A stretch of DNA of 64,000 nt from an uncultured Eubacterium sp. (lineage in GTDB: Bacteria; Bacillota; Clostridia; Lachnospirales; Lachnospiraceae), in contig CAJTXO010000007.1 of NCBI GenBank assembly GCA_910583555.1, forward strand, positions 62,001 to 126,000, given 5' to 3'. Within the stretch, counting starts at the first letter, position 1. The number at the start of each line of letters is the position of its first letter. Below are positions 23,011 to 31,166 of this stretch, piece after piece. The position numbers and the translations under genes were made by a program. The notes beneath the pieces are model-generated. The model worked only from the letters and a program-made list of their open reading frames with translations. It was not told the DNA's origin and made no database searches.

Positions 23011-23349
23011 ATGACGGTGATCGATGAGCCATTACTGCAATTTGATTTTGCAAATGCGGATCAGGTAGAACATTACAGGAGGCAGCTGGAAACGCTGTAT
23101 GCAGTTGTAGAGGGGACATGTCCGGGGGACCGGCATTTTGGCCTGTCAAATGAATATCAGGATGAGCTGCCGGCTGTTGCGGAAAGTACATATGCGTTAG
23201 AGATTTATAATAAAACAGAGGAATATGTACCACAGGTGGAAATCCGCGACATTCAATTTGAACACGGAACAGATGGACAGCTGAAACCCACGATTCTTTT
23301 CGGCTTGAATGAGGATTATGATGAGGACGAGGATGATGAAGATGACTAG
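23011..23349 (+). CDS. Baseplate protein W-like (P2 gpW/T4 gp25 family)
   Basis: The 112-residue protein has the gp25/gpW pattern: an early beta hairpin, RRQLETLYAVVEGTCPGDRHFG (residues about 25-45), and a second half with VPQVEIRDIQFEH. P2 gpW and T4 gp25 join the baseplate to the sheath. It begins directly after the gpU stop. The final 15 residues are a run of Asp/Glu, which is an unusual acidic tail that may hold metal or contact a neighbour. Confidence 0.85.
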   Translation: MTVIDEPLLQFDFANADQVEHYRRQLETLYAVVEGTCPGDRHFGLSNEYQDELPAVAESTYALEIYNKTEEYVPQVEIRDIQFEHGTDGQLKPTILFGLNEDYDEDEDDEDD

Positions 23350-23364
23350 ACGGGAGGCGATGGC

Positions 23365-24519
23365 ATGGGGATAAGTGCATTGGATGAGTTGCCGGACATT
23401 TCCTTTATTGATGATCTGACGCTCGAACAGGTGACGGAGATAATGATGGAAGAATACCGGAAAAACCTGAAGGAGATTACCGGGGAAGAGCCGGTGATTG
23501 AGAGAAGTGATCCGTACCGTCTCCTGATCAATAGCCAGTCGGTGCTTAATATGCAGATGCTTTTATATATTGACCACTGCGGGAAAATGAATTCCCTGAA
23601 ATACGCGCATGGAGATTTCCTGGATCATATGGGGGTTTTTAAGAACCGTCCCCGGAAACCGGCGCAAAAGGCATCTGTTAAGGTGCGTTTTTCGATGGAA
23701 GCAGCCCGTGCATCCGCAGAACCTGTTCCTGCAGGTATTCTGGTGACGGCAGATCAAAAAATGTTTTTTGAAACGGTTTCCTATGCAGAGATTGTCGCCG
23801 GGGAGTTGTCAGTAGAAGCAGAGTGCGTTTGTACGGTGGCGGGGGAAGCTGGAAATGGCTATGGTGTCGGGGAAATCTGTACGTTAGTCACACCTTCCGG
23901 ATTTATTTCGGCGGTGTCAAATACGACAAAGAGCACGGGAGGCTCGGATGTGGAAAAGGATGACGAGTACAGGGAAGGGATCTTTAACGCGCCAAACAAG
24001 TATTCCACGGCTGGTCCGGACGATGCCTGGGTGGCGATTGTAAAGGATTTTAATGCGGATGTAGAGGATGCAAGGCCGACTACGGTGCCTGGAAGTGGGA
24101 TCAATACGATAATCATCCTAATGAAACATGGAAGGCTGCCGGAGGAATGGGAACTGGAACGGATCAGAGATCATTTGATGCGTCCGGATATCCGGACCTT
24201 TGGCGTCGATGTACAGGTCCAGGCTCCTGTGGCTGTGGAGTATGGGATTTCGCTTACTTACTATATCGCGGAATCAAATAAAGGGCGTGTGCCGGAAATC
24301 CGGAGTAATGTAGACCGGGCGGTGGCCGGGTATACGGAATGGCAGGGGAATAAGATTGGACGAGACCTGAATCCGGATGAACTGTTGGCGATGCTCAAGT
24401 CTGCGGGAGTGAAAAGGGCAGTCATATCATCACCGGTTTATGCTCCGCTGACGGAGAGCAGGGTGGCTGTTTTTAATGGCAGTCTGGATGTTGAATTTGG
24501 GGGTGTGGAAAGTGATTGA
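23365..24519 (+). CDS. Baseplate J-like protein (P2 gpJ)
   Basis: The 384-residue protein matches the gpJ family: LLINSQSVLNMQMLLYIDH in the first quarter, GNGYGVGEICTLVTPSGFIS and, around residue 195, the family's conserved EKDDEYREGIFNAPNKYSTAGPDDAW (shown here as KDDEYREGI and KYSTAGPDDAW). It forms the wedge of the baseplate. CGGGAGGCGATGGC precedes the ATG. It sits between the gpW and gpI homologs, the same order as in P2. Confidence 0.95.
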   Translation: MGISALDELPDISFIDDLTLEQVTEIMMEEYRKNLKEITGEEPVIERSDPYRLLINSQSVLNMQMLLYIDHCGKMNSLKYAHGDFLDHMGVFKNRPRKPAQKASVKVRFSMEAARASAEPVPAGILVTADQKMFFETVSYAEIVAGELSVEAECVCTVAGEAGNGYGVGEICTLVTPSGFISAVSNTTKSTGGSDVEKDDEYREGIFNAPNKYSTAGPDDAWVAIVKDFNADVEDARPTTVPGSGINTIIILMKHGRLPEEWELERIRDHLMRPDIRTFGVDVQVQAPVAVEYGISLTYYIAESNKGRVPEIRSNVDRAVAGYTEWQGNKIGRDLNPDELLAMLKSAGVKRAVISSPVYAPLTESRVAVFNGSLDVEFGGVESD

Positions 24520-25081
24520 TCTTCAGGACGTGCTGCTTCCAGATATTCTTCCGGATGTTTTTTCCGATGCGGCGAAGACGAGGGCGTATGCGCTTGCGGA
24601 CAGGCACATGCGGCGGATGATCTGCAGGTATGCGCAAAAGGTGATGTTTTATCAAAATCTTTCGATGTTAGATGATGCGGTTTTGGATCTGATGGCGGAG
24701 GAGCTGAAAACGCAGTATTATTCTGTATCTCTTGACCGGGATACAAAAGCCAGATTGATCCAGAATACGATACGCTGGCATATGCTGGCGGGAACGCGGA
24801 CTGCCGTGGAAGAACTTGTTACATCGGTGTTTGAGTCGGATGGTGTGAAAGAATGGTTTGAGTATGGAGGGGATCCTTTTTGCTTTAAGATTGATACGGA
24901 GCTTGATTTTTCATCCGATATTTTTGCGGTTTTCCGCGACATGATAAAGAAGGTAAAGCATACGGCGGCCTCGCTGGAACATGTGGCGTTAAAAAAGAGC
25001 GTTTTTTTGCCAATGCAGGTACAGTGTGGGACGGCCGTGGAAGAGTCGGTGACTATTTTGTGCAGGAATGGAGGGGAATGA
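24512..25081 (+). CDS. Tail protein I-like (P2 gpI)
   Basis: The protein has about 189 residues from GTG 24512, which overlaps the gpJ stop (GTGATTGA); an alternative GTG is at 24503. Segments LPDILPDVFSDAAKTRAYALADRH and NTIRWHMLAGTRTAVEELV (quoted as YALADRH and HMLAGTRTAVEEL) are typical of gpI, which attaches fibres to the baseplate. It ends just before the tail fibre gene. Confidence 0.85.
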   Translation: MIDLQDVLLPDILPDVFSDAAKTRAYALADRHMRRMICRYAQKVMFYQNLSMLDDAVLDLMAEELKTQYYSVSLDRDTKARLIQNTIRWHMLAGTRTAVEELVTSVFESDGVKEWFEYGGDPFCFKIDTELDFSSDIFAVFRDMIKKVKHTAASLEHVALKKSVFLPMQVQCGTAVEESVTILCRNGGE

Positions 25082-25082
25082 A

Positions 25083-26891
25083 TTGTCCAGATACAATAGT
25101 ATGGTTATTACGGCGCATGGGCGGGTGGTGCTTGCAAAAATACTGGCGGGAGAATGCGACATAGTGATCACCCGGGCAGTGACGGGTGATGGGGTGTGGG
25201 AAGCGGGGGATGACCTGGTTGCAGCAGAGGAACTTAAAAGCCAGGTGCAGTCGTTCGGGATCAGTGCATTCCGGAGGGAGAATGATCAGATTTTGATACG
25301 TTTTCTTGCCTCGAATTTTGATGCCAGTGCGGATGAGGGGCTTACGGTTGACTATTATATGCGGGAGATTGGTATTTATGCGAAGGAGGCAGGGACGGAG
25401 GATGAGTTTTTATATGGGATTGTGACGTCAGATGTTCCGGCTTTTATGCCAGCGTACAGTGAAAATGCTCCTGTGACGATAACGTTTAATACGTATGTGT
25501 ATGTCGGTGATGGGGGGAGGGTTGTGATTCAGACGGATCCGACGGCGTTTGTTTTGGTGGATGAATTTCGGTCGTATCAGGAAGAAACGGCGGAGAATCT
25601 TGATACGAAACTGGACAAGACAGGGGACGCGTCGGACGCTACAGTGACGTTTGAACAGGCATCCGAGCGAGAGAATATTGCCACAGGGGAAAAGCTATCG
25701 GTCCTTTTTGGCAAGATCAAGAAATACTTTTCCGATTTAAAAACAGTAGCCTTTACTGGAAAGTATAGGGATCTCGAAGGAACGCCTGAGATTCCAAGTG
25801 TTGGAAATGGAACGATTACGATAAAACAGGCGGGAACCATAAAAGGAATCTTTACAACAAATCAGGCAGAGGATCAAGAGGTAGACCTGACCGATAGCAA
25901 TACAACATACAGTGCTGCTACACAGTCTGCAAATGGCCTCATGTCAGCTAGCGACAAGAAGAAATTAGATGGATTAAATAAAAGCGCATATATCGGGAAT
26001 GGTACTGGATTTATCAGACCAAACCATATCGGCGGGTCGGACAATGCAAATGATTATGTAAAAGAGTGGCATGGATTTGTTTATAACATGTCAAATTTGC
26101 CGGAATCCTATGGTTTTTTAGACGTGACATGGTTTGACGGAGCCGGCTTTAGTCCCTCCCCACCCGATAAAGGTGGTGTTGTCAGACAAGTGTTCACGTC
26201 GTACAACACTGGATCAGCATATATAAGGGTCCGGATAAACAACAGTTGGACATCATGGGATAGTTTGAGTGCAAAGCAAGAAAAGGCTTTAAATGATAAA
26301 TTTGCCAATTACCTGCCTTTGGCCGGGGGGACAATAAAAGGGACGTTAAAAGTAAGAAACCCCTCGTATCCTAATGCAGGGGTTGATGTAAGAGTGGATT
26401 CCGAGGGAGCCAATATAACCTTATACACAAAAACAGCAAACAAACATTACGAGATAGACACATTAAATGACAGGTTGAGGATCTATCAACATGTAAATGG
26501 CGCCATTACGACACCAGCGGAGGTTGATGCGGATAGTAAGTTTAATATCAACGGCCGCGCTGAAACGGCGGTGAGCCTGACGCCAAGAACGATAGTTACC
26601 TTTACAATGTCGTCAGGGGCGACAACAACGGATGTGGGTTGGTTAAACAACTATTTATCGGAGGGGCCAGTGTATCTCATGGTCGTAGATACAAAGACTC
26701 AACACGGGAAAAGTTTCTATACGCTACGATTTACCTCCGCAAACTCCCCATACTTTAATGTAAACCTACTGAACGGGGCCAATGTTGTAAAAATGTCTTT
26801 TGTGGGCACCGGCTACAGGTATGAAAAGTTATCAAGTGGGCCAACATCAAGCGAATATGAGGTACTGTTTTATAAATTGTTTGAAATATGA
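25083..26891 (+). CDS. Tail fibre protein with gpH-like N-terminus
   Basis: The 602-residue protein begins at TTG 25083, six bases after GGAGGGG. Residues 1-150 match the P2 gpH-type collar domain (VITAHGRVVLAKILAG then ELKSQVQSFGISAF and YYMREIGIYAKE), which anchors to the baseplate. The middle contains a repeat-like stretch (ATYSAATQSANGLMSASDKKKLDGL, shown as ANGLMSASDKKKLDG), a short phage fibre repeat. The rest (about 290-602) is Asn/Gly/Thr-rich and likely the receptor-binding part. An internal 'LPLAGGTIKGTL' motif is also found in fibre proteins. It is the last gene of the tail operon. Confidence 0.9.
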   Translation: MSRYNSMVITAHGRVVLAKILAGECDIVITRAVTGDGVWEAGDDLVAAEELKSQVQSFGISAFRRENDQILIRFLASNFDASADEGLTVDYYMREIGIYAKEAGTEDEFLYGIVTSDVPAFMPAYSENAPVTITFNTYVYVGDGGRVVIQTDPTAFVLVDEFRSYQEETAENLDTKLDKTGDASDATVTFEQASERENIATGEKLSVLFGKIKKYFSDLKTVAFTGKYRDLEGTPEIPSVGNGTITIKQAGTIKGIFTTNQAEDQEVDLTDSNTTYSAATQSANGLMSASDKKKLDGLNKSAYIGNGTGFIRPNHIGGSDNANDYVKEWHGFVYNMSNLPESYGFLDVTWFDGAGFSPSPPDKGGVVRQVFTSYNTGSAYIRVRINNSWTSWDSLSAKQEKALNDKFANYLPLAGGTIKGTLKVRNPSYPNAGVDVRVDSEGANITLYTKTANKHYEIDTLNDRLRIYQHVNGAITTPAEVDADSKFNINGRAETAVSLTPRTIVTFTMSSGATTTDVGWLNNYLSEGPVYLMVVDTKTQHGKSFYTLRFTSANSPYFNVNLLNGANVVKMSFVGTGYRYEKLSSGPTSSEYEVLFYKLFEI

Positions 26892-26908
26892 TGGAATCAT
26901 ACAAACTG

Positions 26909-26950
26909 AAACAACCGCAACTGGTCAAAAAGCCAGTATGCGGTTGTTTT
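26909..26950 (+). terminator. Strong terminator after the tail fibre gene
   Basis: AAACAACCGCA (26909-26919) pairs perfectly with TGCGGTTGTTT (26939-26949), with an inner ACTGG/CCAGT pair, and the stem runs into a T-tract. It ends the morphogenesis transcript. Confidence 0.85.
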
Positions 26951-27020
26951 TGTTATAAAAAATGAAAAGGATGTGATAGAAAATGGAGATGAAAATTTGT
27001 GAAAAGGAGGCGGTAGGATA

Positions 27021-27368
27021 ATGGATGAGATAATACAATTTGCGCAGACGCATTGGATGGAGTGGTTTTTGACCGCTTTTTCTTTTGCCCTTACTGTATT
27101 GTACCGGGGCGTTCGAAAACGGCTCAAGATGGAGCAAGCTAAAAACGATGCCATCGCGGAAGGGGTACAGAGCCTTTTGCGGGAAAGTATCGTACAAAAT
27201 TACAACAAATACCAGGAGCGGGAGTGTTGCCCGATTTACGCCAAAGAATCCATTAAGCGCGTGTATGCGGCTTACCATGATCTCGGTGGCAACGATGTTG
27301 CGACACAATTATATAGCACGCTACTGGCTATGCCAGAAGAATCAGAAAAGGAGGATGAAAGGTTATGA
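27021..27368 (+). CDS. Holin-associated membrane protein
   Basis: The 115-residue protein has one N-terminal membrane segment (residues 12-28, MEWFLTAFSFALTVLYRG) followed by a cytoplasmic helical part with IVQNYNKYQERECCPIYAKESIKRVYAAYHDLGGND (shown as CCPIYAKESIKRVYAAYHDL). This protein is regularly found just before r1t-type holins in Firmicutes prophages, and its function is not known to me. AAAAGGAGGCGGTAGG gives the binding site. It overlaps the holin gene by 4 bases. Confidence 0.75.
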   Translation: MDEIIQFAQTHWMEWFLTAFSFALTVLYRGVRKRLKMEQAKNDAIAEGVQSLLRESIVQNYNKYQERECCPIYAKESIKRVYAAYHDLGGNDVATQLYSTLLAMPEESEKEDERL

Positions 27369-27568
27369 TTAGCAGTAAAACAAAACAGTGGTGCAGGGCG
27401 GCAGCAGTACGGGCTGTGAAAACGATGGCACAGGCAGCGGTCGCGATGATTCCGGTCGCGGTATCGATTACAGAAGTTGACTGGCTGGCGGTCGCGGGAA
27501 CGGCGGTACTTGCTGGTGTGGCGTCGGTTCTGACGTCGCTTGCTGGTTTGCCGGAAGCGAAGGAATAA
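27365..27568 (+). CDS. Phage holin (r1t-like)
   Basis: The 67-residue protein carries two membrane segments, roughly residues 15-38 (VKTMAQAAVAMIPVAVSI) and 42-61 (LAVAGTAVLAGVASVLTSL), with a charged turn between them (TEVDW) and a charged tail, the r1t/phiLC3 holin plan. It makes holes in the membrane at the end of infection so that the endolysin can act. It overlaps the preceding gene (ATGA) and lies 33 bases before the endolysin gene. Confidence 0.85.
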   Translation: MISSKTKQWCRAAAVRAVKTMAQAAVAMIPVAVSITEVDWLAVAGTAVLAGVASVLTSLAGLPEAKE

Positions 27569-27601
27569 TGTGATCGATCTTGAGAAAGGAGGAACAACGT
27601 A

Positions 27602-28252
27602 ATGGCAGTAACTGATCAATGCAGGGATGCAGGCAAATTAAACGTTTTAGTACAGGTAATGCTGGCGGCGGCATTAAAGGAAATTAAGTCCGCCGGAGTG
27701 ACCCCTTTGGTGGTGGAAACATACCGGTCGAAGGAGCGGCAGTACTACTTGTACGGCCAGGGACGGACGGCGGCGCAGTGTGTGGCGGCAGGAATCCCGG
27801 CCACGAAGGCAAAGAAATACGCAAAATCCGGGAAACAGTGCACATGGACTCTCTCAAGCATCCACATCCAAAAAAAAGCGGTGGACGTGGTGCCGGTGAG
27901 AAAGGGAAAGGCAATCTGGAACGCCCAGGACAAAGACTCAAAGAAAATTATCGAGATCATGCAGAAGTATGGCTTTGAAGCCGGAGCAAACTGGACAAAG
28001 TCACCGGATTCTCCGCATTTCCAGGTCAAGGGTGATTTTTCTAAAGTGTTTATGCAGGGAAAAACCACGACCTACGTCACGCGGACGGTGCAGCGAGCGC
28101 TGAAGAAATTTGGATTTTATTACGGAGACGTAGATGGAATCTGGGGAGCGGGAACGACAAAAGCTGTGAACCGATACCGAAAAGCGAACGGCTGGCTCCA
28201 GAGCGGGAAATTAGGCAAGACAGGCCTTAAAAAGCTGTTAGGAATCCTATAA
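27602..28252 (+). CDS. Endolysin: M15 D,D/L,D-peptidase with PG-binding domain
   Basis: The 216-residue protein has an N-terminal VanY-like M15 peptidase domain (residues 1-145): YRSKERQYYLYGQGRT, then HIQKKAVDVVP (His and Asp of the zinc site) and SPHFQV (third zinc ligand). A PG_binding_1 domain follows (residues 152-216: VQRALKKFGFYYGDVDGIWG and LGKTGLKKLLGIL). It cleaves peptide links in the cell wall. GAAAGGAGGAACAACGTA precedes the ATG. No signal peptide is seen, so it needs the holin. It is the last complete gene of the prophage. Confidence 0.9.
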   Translation: MAVTDQCRDAGKLNVLVQVMLAAALKEIKSAGVTPLVVETYRSKERQYYLYGQGRTAAQCVAAGIPATKAKKYAKSGKQCTWTLSSIHIQKKAVDVVPVRKGKAIWNAQDKDSKKIIEIMQKYGFEAGANWTKSPDSPHFQVKGDFSKVFMQGKTTTYVTRTVQRALKKFGFYYGDVDGIWGAGTTKAVNRYRKANGWLQSGKLGKTGLKKLLGIL

Positions 28253-28263
28253 TATATATACCC

Positions 28264-28668
28264 TACCGAATACAGTTGAGCCAGTGGGGATCCAAAACCC
28301 TCGGTGACAGAGGCTATACCCCCATTGAAATCCTGCGCAATTATTACGGTGATTCCATCTTCATCAATTCCAGTGAAGTCATCTCCGGTGTCCCGTCTTC
28401 ATGGCCCGGTTACAATTTGGAAGTGGGGAGTTCGGGCGAAAAAGTCCGTCAGATGCAGCAACAGTTAAATGTCATAGCAGACTCGTATCCACTGATTCCT
28501 AAAATAGCTGTTGACGGTATTTTCGGCCCGCAGACAGAAGAAGCGGTAAAAACTTTTCAAAGAATATTCAAGCTGTCACAGGATGGGATCGTGGGATTCC
28601 GAACCTGGTACAAAATTTCAGAAATTTATGTCGGTGTGAGCCGGATCGCCGAGGGCGTAGCGCGATAA
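28264..28668 (+). pseudogene. 3' remnant of a SpoIID-like/peptidoglycan-binding protein gene
   Basis: The 130-odd residues open abruptly with LSQWGSKTLGDRGYTPIEILRNYYG and then continue with VGSSGEKVRQMQQQLNVIAD, DGIFGPQTEEAVKTFQ and GFRTWYKISEIYV, the end of a family of clostridial proteins with an N-terminal SpoIID-like part and a C-terminal PG_binding_1 domain. About 150-200 N-terminal residues are missing and there is no ribosome binding site, so translation of the residue set is doubtful. It starts within 25 bases of the endolysin stop. I infer that the prophage integrated in this gene and that the missing 5' part is at the left prophage end. Confidence 0.7.
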
Positions 28669-28710
28669 AGCGTGGACGGTTTTTTCTCACTGTCATAAAA
28701 GCTTGGAAAA

Positions 28711-28745
28711 AGCTAGCTGTCCAAAGTAAGGCAGCTGGCTTTTTT
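28711..28745 (+). terminator. Terminator of the interrupted gene
   Basis: AGCTAGCTG (28711-28719) pairs with CAGCTGGCT (28732-28740) with one G-U pair and is followed by six T. Confidence 0.8.
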
Positions 28746-28824
28746 GTCAGGAATTTTTATGTGATGAATACTGTGATTTAAAATATTGCAAATTGAAAAA
28801 ATATTGAAAAATAATAAAAAATTA

Positions 28825-28853
28825 TTGACACATATCCTTTTATGTGTTAGGAT
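28825..28853 (+). promoter_or_regulatory. Promoter with inverted repeat in the spacer
   Basis: TTGACA (28825-28830), a 17-base spacer and TAGGAT (28848-28853). The inverted repeat ACACATA / TATGTGT fills the spacer, a possible operator. It drives the genes at 28899 and 28988. Confidence 0.65.
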
Positions 28854-28898
28854 GAAGTTGCAAACAAAATACTTCTTTATACTTGGGAGTTTTAAAAA

Positions 28899-28985
28899 AT
28901 GAAGTGTTGTGTCTGCGCGATACGTAAAATATATGCAGCTATTATAAAAGGAGGAAACGTTATGAGAAAGGATATAGATCACTAG
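28899..28985 (+). CDS. Candidate 28-aa cysteine-containing peptide
   Basis: The frame encodes MKCCVCAIRKIYAAIIKGGNV and ends MRKDIDH, and ends where the next gene begins (TAGTGATG). GGGAG is 9-10 bases before the ATG; an internal AAAGGAGG with ATG 28962 could give a seven-residue leader instead. Either way the downstream membrane protein gene looks translationally coupled. The coding status is uncertain. Confidence 0.3.
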   Translation: MKCCVCAIRKIYAAIIKGGNVMRKDIDH

Positions 28986-28987
28986 TG

Positions 28988-29503
28988 ATGGACTTATTTC
29001 AACAAATGATTTCCAGTGTGATAACAGGTATTATCGCATCGGTTGTTTTTTACTTCGTCCTATTTTTGATCAAACCACATGTTAAGTTATCTGATGTAAT
29101 ATGTATAGACAGTGAATCTGATAAGTACAGGACAATGAAGATAAAGGTTGTGAATTTGAGTCGCAGTATGCTTATGAATGTAAATTATACACTGCATTAC
29201 TGCGTCGATTACGAAGATGGTCTTACCGATATTACTGAGATTCCACCTAAAAAACCCCCTCTATCTACGTTCGCGAAATATACACGAAAAAATACAGATT
29301 ACGCGATTCGGATCACATATAAGATTTCAAAAGACTCTTTTCCCTTACGTGACAATGTTAAGTTGGTATTTACCATTCAGACTACCCATCCTATTTCCAA
29401 TACCTCAAAATGTATCGGGAAGAATTATCGCAAAAACGATATTAAACGAGGGACTTTTGAATCCGGACGAAGTACTAAATTTATTTTACGACGAGAAGGA
29501 TAA
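28988..29503 (+). CDS. Hypothetical membrane-anchored protein
   Basis: I do not recognise this 171-residue protein. One N-terminal membrane segment (about residues 10-30, SVITGIIASVVFYFVLFLI) anchors it, and the rest is outside or inside without cysteine pairs of the catalytic kind, with beta-rich patterns such as TMKIKVVNLSRSMLMNVNYTLHY and YAIRITYKISKD. AT content is higher than in the flanking genes. It lies between a chromosomal terminator and serS, next to a prophage end, and could be a late passenger gene. Confidence 0.6.
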   Translation: MDLFQQMISSVITGIIASVVFYFVLFLIKPHVKLSDVICIDSESDKYRTMKIKVVNLSRSMLMNVNYTLHYCVDYEDGLTDITEIPPKKPPLSTFAKYTRKNTDYAIRITYKISKDSFPLRDNVKLVFTIQTTHPISNTSKCIGKNYRKNDIKRGTFESGRSTKFILRREG

Positions 29504-29688
29504 TTTCAATATTTGAATCGAAATGTTACGAACATATAGTTCTCAATGATCCAGTTCAGACAGACATGATCCGTTGTTTCCATAGAATCAGAAGAATCGA
29601 AAATTCCATATAAACTTTATTCTGCATCCGGTTATTCTTTTATATAATATTCATCCACATCACCCACAAAAAAAGTTATGTAAAAAAG

Positions 29689-29717
29689 TTGCAATCAAAA
29701 GGTCAAGGGTGTATAAT
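29689..29717 (+). promoter_or_regulatory. serS promoter
   Basis: TTGCAA (29689-29694), a 17-base spacer and TATAAT (29712-29717). The 29504-29688 stretch before it has no gene; only AT-rich sequence with scattered direct repeats was seen. Confidence 0.75.
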
Positions 29718-29738
29718 AAATCCAATTGTGAGTGTTCT

Positions 29739-29821
29739 CGGATTGCGGGAGTAAAGGGCGATCCGTGTATATCATAGGGGGAAGTCCCCAATCTTATTAT
29801 ATGACAAGGCCGCCTGTGCGG
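29739..29821 (+). promoter_or_regulatory. Structured 5' leader of serS
   Basis: Three hairpins stand in a row: CGGATTGC with GCGATCCG (29739-29746 and 29758-29765), GGGG with CCCC (29777-29780 and 29786-29789), and CCGC with GCGG (29810-29813 and 29818-29821). The T-box signature (AGGGTGGNACCGCG) is absent, and no T-tract follows. It may be a regulatory leader of an unknown kind or only structured sequence. Confidence 0.4.
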
Positions 29822-29839
29822 TGGAATGAGGAGGAAACG

Positions 29840-31117
29840 ATGCTTGACATTAAGTTTTTACGGGAAAATCCGGATGTGGTAAAAGAAAATATAAAACATA
29901 AGTTTCAGGACAGAAAACTTCCGCTTGTGGATGAGGTCATTGAACTGGATAAGGAAAGCCGGGCGACACAGCAGGAGGCGGACAGCCTTCGAGCTAACCG
30001 GAAAAAAATATCGAAAAATATTGGCGGCCTGATGGCTCAGGGCAAAAAGGATGAAGCAGAGGCACTGAAGGCAGAGGTGGCCAAAGGGGCCGAGCGGCTG
30101 GCGGAACTGGAGAAAAAAGAGGACGAGCTGACACAGAAGATCCGTGAGATCATGATGACGATTCCGAATATTATCGATCCGAGTGTTCCGATCGGCAAAG
30201 ATGACAGCGAAAACGTGGAGATTGAAAAATTTGGGGAGCCAGTTGTACCGGATTTTGAGATTCCGTATCACACAGAGATCATGGAAAAGCTGGACGGGAT
30301 CGATCTGGACGCGGCGAGGGATGTTGCGGGAAATGGGTTTTATTATTTGATGGGGGATATTGCGAGACTGCACTCGGCCGTGATCTCTTATGCGAGGGAT
30401 TTTATGATCGACCGGGGGTTTACGTACTGTGTGCCTCCGTTTATGATACGCAGTAATGTCGTTACCGGCGTAATGAGTTTTGATGAAATGGATGCTATGA
30501 TGTATAAGATCGAGGGTGAGGATTTGTATCTTATCGGAACGAGCGAGCACTCGATGATCGGCAAGTTCATTGATAAGATAATTCCCGAGGAAAAGCTGCC
30601 GCACACATTGACGAGTTATTCGCCCTGTTTCCGCAAGGAAAAAGGGGCACACGGCCTGGAAGAGCGCGGGGTTTACCGTATCCATCAGTTTGAAAAGCAG
30701 GAGATGATCGTTGTCTGTAAGCCGGATGAGAGTAAGATGTGGTTTGATAAGCTGTGGCAAAATACGGTGGATCTGTTCCGTTCCCTTGATATCCCGGTCC
30801 GTACGCTCGAGTGCTGCTCAGGTGATCTCGCTGATCTGAAAGTGAAATCAATCGATGTGGAGGCGTGGTCGCCCAGACAGAAGAAATATTTCGAGGTAGG
30901 GAGTTGTTCCAATTTGGGGGATGCGCAGGCGAGACGGTTAAAGATCCGGGTTGTAGGAGAGGGCGGCAAATATTTTGCCCACACACTGAATAACACTGTG
31001 GTTGCTCCGCCCCGTATGCTGATCGCCTTTTTGGAAAACAATCTCAATGCTGACGGTACGGTTCGTATTCCAAAGGCATTACAGCCGTATATGGGCGGAA
31101 AGGAAACGATTGGGTAA
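29840..31117 (+). CDS. serS: Seryl-tRNA synthetase
   Basis: This 425-residue class II synthetase attaches serine to tRNA-Ser. The N-terminal coiled-coil arm (about residues 25-105, rich in Lys/Glu/Arg) that holds the tRNA's long variable arm is evident. Motif 2 is the FRKEKGAHG segment with RGVYRIHQFEKQE (about 264-290), and motif 3 lies in the HTLNNTVVAPPRML stretch (about 380-393). The ATG at 29840 follows GAGGAGGAAAC. It is the first gene after the prophage region that belongs to the core genome. Length agrees with other serS products (about 425). Confidence 0.97.
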   Translation: MLDIKFLRENPDVVKENIKHKFQDRKLPLVDEVIELDKESRATQQEADSLRANRKKISKNIGGLMAQGKKDEAEALKAEVAKGAERLAELEKKEDELTQKIREIMMTIPNIIDPSVPIGKDDSENVEIEKFGEPVVPDFEIPYHTEIMEKLDGIDLDAARDVAGNGFYYLMGDIARLHSAVISYARDFMIDRGFTYCVPPFMIRSNVVTGVMSFDEMDAMMYKIEGEDLYLIGTSEHSMIGKFIDKIIPEEKLPHTLTSYSPCFRKEKGAHGLEERGVYRIHQFEKQEMIVVCKPDESKMWFDKLWQNTVDLFRSLDIPVRTLECCSGDLADLKVKSIDVEAWSPRQKKYFEVGSCSNLGDAQARRLKIRVVGEGGKYFAHTLNNTVVAPPRMLIAFLENNLNADGTVRIPKALQPYMGGKETIG

Positions 31118-31166
31118 CCAGTGCGAGGTACACTGATACAATCGGGGGAGAATAGGGAGGGAGTCA

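Noticed and set aside
25083..26891. Diversity-generating retroelement acting on the tail fibre
   Set aside because: No reverse transcriptase and no template repeat with adenine-specific differences were seen in the window.
26983..27021. 12-codon leader frame before the holin-associated gene
   Set aside because: It overlaps the next start (TAATG) but has a weak binding site and no pattern; it is more likely the untranslated leader of 27021.
29718..29840. T-box riboswitch before serS
   Set aside because: The conserved AGGGTGGNACCGCG T-box and an antiterminator/terminator pair are missing; only simple hairpins remain.
29858..30760. A 300-codon open frame on the minus strand opposite serS
   Set aside because: It is the reverse reading of the highly conserved serS gene, with no ribosome binding site and a residue content (many His, Arg, Leu, Ile) typical of a shadow frame.
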